Part shown: positions 6,587 through 12,017 of the stretch, piece after piece
Layout: each line of letters opens with the position of its first letter
Numbering within the stretch: the stretch's first letter is position 1
Source: an uncultured Erysipelotrichaceae bacterium
GTDB lineage: Bacteria > Bacillota_I > Bacilli_A > Erysipelotrichales > Erysipelotrichaceae
Direction of reading: 5' to 3'
Length of the DNA stretch: 12,017 nt
Assembly: GCA_947175465.1 (NCBI GenBank)
Contig: CAMWMY010000018.1
Span: forward strand, 1-12,017
Notes under the pieces: model-generated
Databases searched by the model: none
Told to the model about the DNA's origin: nothing
What the model saw: only the letters and a program-made list of their open reading frames with translations
Translations under genes and position numbers: made by a program

Positions 6587-7367
6587 CTTTTTGTGCTTCA
6601 TATTGTTTATGACGATCATAAATATATTTAAGTCCTTTAAACGTAAGATCTTTATCATAAACATCGATTAAGTCAGTATTTTTATAAATAATTGTCCCTA
6701 ATCCTCCTGTTGCAACAACTTTCATATCTTTTTGTAAAACTTCTTTAAATTTGTTGATAATGTATTCACATTGACCAATATAACCATAAATAAGCCCTGC
6801 TTGCATAGAAGTAATCGTATTTTTAGCTAAAATGGATTTGGGCTTTCTAATTTCAATTTCAGGTAGTTGTGCCGCCTGTGTCCACATCGCTTGTGCACTC
6901 GATTCAATTCCTAAGGAAATTACTCCAAATTCAAAACGACCTTGTTCGTCAATATAATCATAGGTTGTGGCTGTACCAAAATCAACAACCAAAACAGGTC
7001 CTCCATATTCATAATATGCACCTACGGCATCTACAATACGATCAGCACCTACTGCTTTTGGATTTTCTGTTTGAATCGAAATTCCCGTTTTGATTCCAGG
7101 GCCTACAAGAATAGGCTCTTTATTTAAGTATTTACGAATTCCATTATTGAAAGAATGCATAATTTTAGGAACCACACTAGCGATGATAACATCTTCAATT
7201 TGCTCGGGTTGTACTTGTGAATTTTGTAAAAAGTTCATAAGCATAAATCCAAATTCATCGCTGGTACGCTTCATTTTTGTCGTAAGACGATAACTTTTTA
7301 ATAAAGTATCTTGATGATAAATTCCTAAAGTAATATTGGTATTTCCAATATCAACAACAATCAACAT
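6570..7367 (-). CDS. coaX: Type III pantothenate kinase
   Basis: This enzyme phosphorylates pantothenate to 4'-phosphopantothenate, the first step of coenzyme A synthesis, in the cytosol. At 265 residues it has the normal CoaX length. Visible family signatures are VVDIGNTN (phosphate loop, 4-11), VGPGIKTG (88-95), GADRIVDAVGA (107-117), VVDFGTATTYD (127-137), the AAQLP region (165-169) and ATGGLG (219-224). The usual proline in the G-G-x-I-x-P-G stretch is leucine here (GVISLGIE). The gene begins inside the end of coaBC with a 7-base overlap, and AAGGAAG lies upstream within coaBC, so it is cotranscribed and probably translationally coupled. Type III kinases are not feedback-inhibited by CoA in characterised cases. 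The 3' end is embedded in a terminator hairpin. Confidence 0.96.
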   Translation of the reverse strand: MLIVVDIGNTNITLGIYHQDTLLKSYRLTTKMKRTSDEFGFMLMNFLQNSQVQPEQIEDVIIASVVPKIMHSFNNGIRKYLNKEPILVGPGIKTGISIQTENPKAVGADRIVDAVGAYYEYGGPVLVVDFGTATTYDYIDEQGRFEFGVISLGIESSAQAMWTQAAQLPEIEIRKPKSILAKNTITSMQAGLIYGYIGQCEYIINKFKEVLQKDMKVVATGGLGTIIYKNTDLIDVYDKDLTFKGLKYIYDRHKQYEAQKEKRTL

Positions 7368-8566
7368 ATGCTTTTTTCTTCCTTTCCTTTATATAATGTA
7401 TATAACTTATGTAAGATAATATGTGCAAGTTCTTCTTTGGTCATCTTTTCAAAAGATTCAATTTTTTCACCTTGTAAAATAGAGGCGATATTGGTATCTC
7501 CTTGAAACCCTGCACCTTCCATTTTTAAGTGATTGGCGACAAGCATATCACAATTTTTTCTAATCATTTTTTCTTTTGCATTTGTTAGTAAATCTTCACT
7601 TTCCATAGCAAAGCCACAAAGGATTTGATGAGGAAGTTTATGTTCTCCTAGATAAGCGAGGATATCTGGATTTTTTACAAGTGTTAAAGAAAGCTTATCT
7701 TCTGTCTTTTTTATTTTTTCATCGTGTATCGTTGTTGGGCGATAATCACTAACAGCAGCAGCTTTTATAATGATATCTTGATCCTTATAATGTTGTTTTA
7801 TAGTATCAAACATTTCTTGGGCGCTTTTTACTTGTTTAAGCAGCACATTTATTGGAGGAGGTAGCTGTACAGGGCCACTAACAAGTGTTACTTTCGCTCC
7901 TAATTGTTGCGCTACTTTGGCCAGTGCATATCCCATTTTACCAGAAGAGGGATTGGATAAAAAGCGAACAGGATCAAATGCTTCTTGGGTTGGTCCAGCA
8001 CTTATCATAATAGAGAGCCCATCTAATAAGGAAGGTGTACAAGCAGCTTCAATATGTTGTAGGATGTGGTCAATATCTGCTAGTTTTCCTTCACCGTTAT
8101 CTCCACATGCTAAAAGACCTTGTTGTGGCTTTATAATCTGTATTCCATAAGAAGCACAAAGTTGTAAGTTATGTTGCGTAATAGGGTTTTGATACATCGC
8201 TGTATTCATCGCTGGACAAATAATTTTAGGACATTGTGCAGCTAGAAAAGTTGTACTTAGCATATCATCCGCTAATCCATGAGCAATTTTAGCAATGCAA
8301 TTGGCCGTTGCAGGGACAATAACGAATACATCGGCACGTTTTGCTATACGAATATGTTCAACACTTTCAGGATGAATAGATTGAAAAGTATGTGTAAGGA
8401 CGGGATGTTTGGTCAGTGTTTCAAATGTTAAAGGGGATATAAATTGCGTTGCATTTTGTGTCATGATAACTTCTACATCATAGCCTTTTTTGATAAGTTC
8501 ACTTGTTAATTGTGCACTTTTATAAGCAGCAATACCACCACTAATTCCTAAAACAATTGTTTTCAT
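7361..8566 (-). CDS. coaBC: Bifunctional phosphopantothenoylcysteine decarboxylase / phosphopantothenate-cysteine ligase
   Basis: This flavoprotein joins cysteine to 4'-phosphopantothenate and then decarboxylates the product to 4'-phosphopantetheine. It has 401 residues, the standard length. The N-terminal CoaC half shows GISGGIAAYK (7-16), the catalytic histidine context VEHIRIAKRADV (H71), PATAN, CPAMNTAMYQNP (117-128) and the LACGDNGEGKLAD loop (C154). The C-terminal CoaB half shows ISAGPTQEAFDPVRFLSN with PSSGKMG, KAAAVSDYRP and KIKK (about 284-287), and KNPDIL. Both active sites look intact. A good promoter (8606-8634) and a GTGAGG ribosome site precede it. It forms an operon with coaX. 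No pantothenate synthesis genes are present in this window. Confidence 0.97.
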   Translation of the reverse strand: MKTIVLGISGGIAAYKSAQLTSELIKKGYDVEVIMTQNATQFISPLTFETLTKHPVLTHTFQSIHPESVEHIRIAKRADVFVIVPATANCIAKIAHGLADDMLSTTFLAAQCPKIICPAMNTAMYQNPITQHNLQLCASYGIQIIKPQQGLLACGDNGEGKLADIDHILQHIEAACTPSLLDGLSIMISAGPTQEAFDPVRFLSNPSSGKMGYALAKVAQQLGAKVTLVSGPVQLPPPINVLLKQVKSAQEMFDTIKQHYKDQDIIIKAAAVSDYRPTTIHDEKIKKTEDKLSLTLVKNPDILAYLGEHKLPHQILCGFAMESEDLLTNAKEKMIRKNCDMLVANHLKMEGAGFQGDTNIASILQGEKIESFEKMTKEELAHIILHKLYTLYKGKEEKSIC

Positions 8567-8605
8567 AGAGATACCTCACTTATTGATCATATTTATTACA
8601 TATGT

Positions 8606-8634
8606 ATTATACAAGGATTATAAAAAGAGTACAA
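8606..8634 (-). promoter_or_regulatory. Sigma-A-type promoter of coaBC-coaX
   Basis: On the - strand, TTGTAC (8629-8634), a 17-base spacer and TATAAT (8606-8611) form a strong promoter. Transcription would start near 8599, giving a leader of roughly 30 bases. A 10-base palindrome, TACATATGTA (8597-8606), overlaps the -10 and start region. It could be an operator, though such palindromes are common in AT-rich DNA. Confidence 0.75.
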
Positions 8635-8713
8635 TTCTTTCTTTTAAGGAAGAAAAATAGGATGCGCTAGATAAACGAAAGATTATATGATAAAAATATT
8701 CCTTTATATGAAT

Positions 8714-9415
8714 TTAAGAAAGAGGTTGTTGAAGAATTTGAGGAATGTCTTCTTCTTGCAAATAATGATGTGTTACCATTTCCTCTAAAACGATACGTTG
8801 ACGTTGTTTAGCAAGGGTATATCCTGTACTTAACTGATAAATAGCAGGAGCTTGTGGTAAGCCTGCTAATAAAGAAGCTTGGGCTATCGTTAAGTCTTTG
8901 GGATCTGTTTGAAAATAGCCTAGAGAAGCTTGTTTGATTCCATAATAGCCATCTCCAAAATAGATGATATTAACATATAATTCTAAAATTTCATTTTTGG
9001 AAAGAGATTGTTCTACATCATGGACGAAAAAGAGTTCTGCAACTTTTCGATGCAAAGTCTTTTTTTGATCAAGAAATAAATTTTTGCACAATTGCTGTGT
9101 AATGGTACTACCACCCATAGCATATTCTTGTTCTTTTAAGTTGGTAAAAAAAGCTTCAATAATATTAGATAATAAGACACCCTGATGTTGATAAAATTTA
9201 GGGTCTTCAACAGCTAAAATGGCATTTAAAAAATCTGGATGAATTTCATCAAGAGTAACGTAATCTTCTTGTTGTTTAATTTCAGCGATTTTAGTTTCTA
9301 AAGGCGTTTCAAGAATTACCTGTCGATAGCGTACATAGCCACTAGCAAAAATGGTGAAAATAGCAATACTTATAAGGATAACTATAATTAGAAATAATCG
9401 TTTTATTTTGCGCAT
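8714..9415 (-). CDS. mtgA: Monofunctional peptidoglycan glycosyltransferase (GT51)
   Basis: This membrane-anchored enzyme polymerises lipid II into glycan strands. It has 233 residues. A basic N-terminus and one membrane anchor (about 7-25) precede the GT51 domain. Motifs in order are AVEDPKFYQHQGV with the catalytic glutamate E70, GGSTITQQL (101-109), RKVAELFFVHDVEQSLSKNE with the second glutamate E127, ELYVNIIYFGDGYYGI (145-160) and AQASLLAGLPQAP (179-191). No transpeptidase domain follows, and the length is that of stand-alone MtgA/SgtB enzymes, so it is not a broken class A PBP. GGAGGTGG lies just upstream of the ATG. It is divergent from the symporter gene. I see no clear terminator between it and coaBC. 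Confidence 0.93.
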   Translation of the reverse strand: MRKIKRLFLIIVILISIAIFTIFASGYVRYRQVILETPLETKIAEIKQQEDYVTLDEIHPDFLNAILAVEDPKFYQHQGVLLSNIIEAFFTNLKEQEYAMGGSTITQQLCKNLFLDQKKTLHRKVAELFFVHDVEQSLSKNEILELYVNIIYFGDGYYGIKQASLGYFQTDPKDLTIAQASLLAGLPQAPAIYQLSTGYTLAKQRQRIVLEEMVTHHYLQEEDIPQILQQPLS

Positions 9416-9435
9416 ATTTCCACCTCCGTGCGACT

Positions 9436-9441
9436 ATTATA
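9436..9441 (-). promoter_or_regulatory. Probable -10 box of the GT51 gene
   Basis: A perfect TATAAT on the - strand lies about 20 bases before the ATG at 9415. The best -35 candidate is the weak TTCCAT at 9458-9463, with a 16-base spacer. The leader holds only the GGAGGTGG ribosome site. Confidence 0.5.
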
Positions 9442-9561
9442 TCATCTCATCTAGAAAATGGAATAGAAAATAATGATTCTTCTTTACTTTTCATTCTTCT
9501 TCAAATTTATGTCTTTTCTGTATAAAGAAAGAATATACATAAAAAGAGGAGGGAGTTTACG

Positions 9562-10914
9562 ATGGTTGAGAAATTGATGTATATAAATACACAAATAAAT
9601 GGGATTGTATGGGGAAAATATATGTTATGTTTTTTATTGTTAATAGGGATCTTTTTGAATGTTCGCACAAAAGGGTTTGCATTTTTTAAGTGGGGACTTA
9701 TTTATCGTACAACGATAGGATCTTTATTTCAAAAAAAAGAGAAGAAGCAAGGAGTAACTTCTTTTCAAGCAGTTTCTACAGCTTTAGCAGGAACTTTAGG
9801 GGTAGGAAGTATTATTGGAGTTACGACTGCTCTTACGCTAGGAGGGGCAGGATCTTTGTTTTGGATGTGGATATCTGCCTTATTAGGGATGATTATTAAA
9901 TATGCGGAAGTTGTATTAGCGATTCATTTTCGAAGGAGAACAGGAAAAGATACATATGTAGGAGGTCCAATGACAACGTTAGAATACGGTTGTCGTTTAC
10001 CTTTTTTAGGTGTTTTGTTTTCTCTTTTTTGTATTTTTGCATCTTTTGGTATTGGAAATTTAACACCTGCAAATACCATTGCGCATACGATACAAGAATA
10101 TATTCCACTTTCTTCTTTTTGGATTGGTATTGGGATTGCAGTATTAATTGCGATTATCATTTTAGGAAAGTCACAAAAAATTATGAAAATCAATGAGATT
10201 ACCATTCCTGTGATATCGATTGTTTACATTTTAGCTTGTCTTTATTTATTAGTTTGTAATATTGAACAATTGCCACAAGCTGTTTCTTCGATTTTTCAAG
10301 AAGCTTTTACTTTCTCTAGTGGGGTTGGAGGAGTTGCAGGGTATGGTGTTACAAGAGCTATGCATTATGGAGTGAGTAGGGGTGTTTTTTCTAATGAAGC
10401 AGGGATGGGAAGTGCACCAATTGCACATGCTTGTGTAGCGAATGTACATCCTGTGGAACAAGGTTTTTGGGGCATTTTTGAAGTATTTTTTGATACGATT
10501 ATTGTTTGTACAATTACAGGGCTTGTCGTTTTAACAAGTGGACTTATGCAAAGTGGGATGGAAGGAGTTGCTTTAAGTGTGGCATGTTTTCGTCAAGGCT
10601 TTGGTGATATTGGAGGGATGTTATTTGCTTTTTCAATTGTATCGTTTGCGATTCCATCAATTATTGGATGGTATTATTATGCAAGTGAATGTATACGATA
10701 TTTATTTCAAACTCCTTTCATGTTAAAATTGTATCAGATTATATTTTTAGGTTTACTTATTTTAGGAGCATGTATGGAATTACAGTATGCATGGGAAATT
10801 GCGGATACTCTTAATGGTCTTATGAGTATTCCAAATTTGCTTTCGCTTATTATTTTACAAAAAGTTGTGGTAAAATTAACAAAAGAATATATGCAAGCAC
10901 ATAGGAGTGGTTAA
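9562..10914 (+). CDS. Amino acid (alanine/glycine):cation symporter, AgcS family
   Basis: This 450-residue multi-span membrane protein imports a small neutral amino acid, typically alanine or glycine, with sodium or protons. Hallmarks are ALAGTLGVGSIIGV (75-87), a GGAG-SLFWMW block, KYAEVVLAIHFRRRTG, YVGGPM (132-137), SFGIGNLTPANTIA and SRGVFSNEAGMGSAPIAHA. GAGGAGGGAG at 9546-9555 supports the ATG. Two core motifs depart from the usual family form as I know it: GTGNIAGV is GVGSIIGV here, and the GIGN-x-x-Q segment has proline instead of glutamine (GIGNLTPAN). These lie near the expected ligand or ion path and could shift specificity. The next gene starts immediately after the stop, so it forms a bicistron with a glycerate kinase. 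The family is certain; the substrate is not. Confidence 0.93.
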   Translation: MVEKLMYINTQINGIVWGKYMLCFLLLIGIFLNVRTKGFAFFKWGLIYRTTIGSLFQKKEKKQGVTSFQAVSTALAGTLGVGSIIGVTTALTLGGAGSLFWMWISALLGMIIKYAEVVLAIHFRRRTGKDTYVGGPMTTLEYGCRLPFLGVLFSLFCIFASFGIGNLTPANTIAHTIQEYIPLSSFWIGIGIAVLIAIIILGKSQKIMKINEITIPVISIVYILACLYLLVCNIEQLPQAVSSIFQEAFTFSSGVGGVAGYGVTRAMHYGVSRGVFSNEAGMGSAPIAHACVANVHPVEQGFWGIFEVFFDTIIVCTITGLVVLTSGLMQSGMEGVALSVACFRQGFGDIGGMLFAFSIVSFAIPSIIGWYYYASECIRYLFQTPFMLKLYQIIFLGLLILGACMELQYAWEIADTLNGLMSIPNLLSLIILQKVVVKLTKEYMQAHRSG

Positions 10915-12017
10915 ATGAAAATTCTAATAGCCTGTGACTCTTTTAAAGGATGTTTAACATCTCGACAAGTAGGTCAGCAAATTGAAAAAGGAATTCATCG
11001 CTATGATCCAACAATTCAAACGAAGAGATATAGTATTGCGGATGGCGGAGAAGGAACGGTAGATGCTTTTTTAGAAGCTGGTCATGGAAAAAAAGTATAT
11101 GTGAACACAACAGATGCTTATGGAAAAAAGATTAGTACTTATTATACTGTGATTGAGCAAGGCAAGACAGCCGTTTTAGAAGTAGCGAATATTATTGGGT
11201 TAAATATGCATGCGAAAGAAGAGCGAGCACCTTTTTTTGGAAGTAGTTTTGGTGTAGGAACCGTGCTACTAGATGCATATAAACGAGGGTGTCGTAAAAT
11301 TATTATCGGCCTTGGAGGAAGTGCTACCAATGATGGAGGAATGGGCTTTTTACAAGCACTAGGAGCTCGTTTTTATGATAATGATCATAAATATATTAGT
11401 CCTATTGCAATGAATCTTTCGAAAGTACGTTATATTGATTTGAATCGTTTGCAGAAGTTAGAAGATGTAGAGTTAATTGCAGCTTGTGATGTTAAAAATT
11501 ACTTGCTTGGAGAAGAAGGCGCAACCTATGTGTTTGGGAAACAAAAAGGGTTATATCCTAATCAAATAAAAAAGTTAGATGCAGGAATGAAAAATTATTG
11601 TGATCAATTTTGCCGTTATATTCATTTAGACTTAAATACGATTGAAGGTGGAGGTGCAGCAGGGGGAATTGGTGCTGTTCTTATCGGCGTTTTAAAAGCG
11701 AAAATGGTACCGGGTATTCAGCTATTGCTTCAATATAGTGATCTTGAAAAACAACTTAGAAGCTGTGATTTAGTGATTACTGGGGAAGGACAAAGTGATC
11801 GTCAAACCTTATTTGGAAAAGTTCCTTATGGTATTTTACAAGTAGCCAAACGTCATCATAAGCCCATTATATGTATTAGTGGAGCTCTTGGTTTAGGATA
11901 TGATGCTTTATTTGAGGAAGGTTTTGTCGGGATCTTTAGTATTGCAGATCGAGCAATGACATTCCAACAAGCCTTAGAATTAGCTCCTCAAAAGTTAGAA
12001 GATAGTACTTATAATAT
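10915..12017 (+). CDS. Type I glycerate 2-kinase (3' end missing)
   Basis: This enzyme phosphorylates D-glycerate with ATP, giving 2-phosphoglycerate and feeding lower glycolysis. 367 residues are visible and the frame is still open at the window edge. The family is usually about 380 residues, so little is missing. Signatures are CDSFKGCLTS (7-16), SIADGGEGT (40-48), FGSSFGVGT (108-116), IGLGGSATNDGG (131-142) followed by QALGARF, AACDVKNYLLGEEGA (189-203), FGKQKG (207-212), GGGAAGGIGA (245-254) and DLVITGEGQSD (285-295) followed by GK at 301-302. Some positions are divergent, for example DVKNYL where DVDNPL is usual. The ATG follows the symporter stop directly (TAAATG), and AGGAG sits in the symporter's last codons, so the two are cotranslated. 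Confidence 0.95.
   Translation, partial: MKILIACDSFKGCLTSRQVGQQIEKGIHRYDPTIQTKRYSIADGGEGTVDAFLEAGHGKKVYVNTTDAYGKKISTYYTVIEQGKTAVLEVANIIGLNMHAKEERAPFFGSSFGVGTVLLDAYKRGCRKIIIGLGGSATNDGGMGFLQALGARFYDNDHKYISPIAMNLSKVRYIDLNRLQKLEDVELIAACDVKNYLLGEEGATYVFGKQKGLYPNQIKKLDAGMKNYCDQFCRYIHLDLNTIEGGGAAGGIGAVLIGVLKAKMVPGIQLLLQYSDLEKQLRSCDLVITGEGQSDRQTLFGKVPYGILQVAKRHHKPIICISGALGLGYDALFEEGFVGIFSIADRAMTFQQALELAPQKLEDSTYN

Noticed and set aside
6869..7293. Three overlapping + strand frames within coaX
   Set aside because: All are antisense to CoaX, whose motifs are intact along the whole length.
8641..8713. Terminator for the GT51 gene
   Set aside because: Only a 6-base AAGGAA/TTCCTT pairing with a very long loop was found, which is not convincing.
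8714..9415. Truncated class A penicillin-binding protein
   Set aside because: The gene has a proper start, a membrane anchor, all five GT51 motifs and the usual length of monofunctional enzymes; no transpeptidase remnants lie downstream.
9896..10461. Several short frames within the symporter gene on both strands
   Set aside because: They overlap the AgcS-family coding sequence and encode biased, low-complexity peptides without RBS.
11142..11330. Short - strand frame inside the glycerate kinase gene
   Set aside because: It is antisense to conserved glycerate kinase motifs.
1..12017. CRISPR arrays, insertion sequences, tRNA genes, riboswitches
   Set aside because: I saw no regularly spaced repeats, transposase motifs, tRNA-like cloverleaf or known riboswitch core on reading both strands; nothing beyond the yitT duplication repeats at scale.

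Overview
The window is AT-rich, gene-dense bacterial DNA with strong AGGAGG-type ribosome binding sites, short intergenic gaps and TGA used as a stop. This points to a low-GC Bacillota. The mix of YitT proteins, an AgcS-type symporter and CoaX would suit an Erysipelotrichia-like gut anaerobe, but that placement is an inference from gene content only. I see no mobile element, CRISPR array, tRNA or rRNA. No stretch over 300 bases lacks a gene. Two genes run off the edges: an ABC permease at the left and a glycerate kinase at the right.

Left region (1-2161, + strand): the 3' part of a carbohydrate-type ABC importer operon. It holds two MalF/MalG-class permeases, then a HAD phosphatase coupled to the second permease by a 4-base ATGA overlap. 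A strong hairpin at 2124-2161 ends this operon. It also serves the convergent metallo-beta-lactamase-fold (UlaG-like) gene at 2179-2988 on the - strand.

Middle region (2989-6586): that hydrolase and an Uup-type ABC-F ATPase are divergently transcribed from a gap of about 100 bases. Its two halves are near mirror images (-10 box, short leader and RBS). Downstream of the ABC-F gene lies a tandem duplication of a YitT-family membrane protein gene together with its upstream hairpin leader. The first copy has lost the C-terminal DUF2179 domain and the conserved SSGGxD motif, so it looks like a decaying paralogue. The second copy is complete and starts with TTG.

Right region (6547-12017): on the - strand are coaBC and coaX, overlapping by 7 bases. 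Between them they encode three steps from pantothenate towards coenzyme A. A clear sigma-A-like promoter precedes them. Farther right is a monofunctional GT51 peptidoglycan glycosyltransferase, also on the - strand. Divergent from it is a two-gene + strand unit: an AgcS-family amino acid/cation symporter followed directly (TAAATG) by a type I glycerate 2-kinase that is cut by the window end.

Most of the window is ordinary conserved chromosome. The items most worth a second look are the asymmetric yitT duplication, the terminator embedded in the coaX 3' end, the symporter-glycerate kinase pairing with altered symporter motifs, and the variant metal motif of the UlaG-like protein. I did not find a convincing previously undescribed system.
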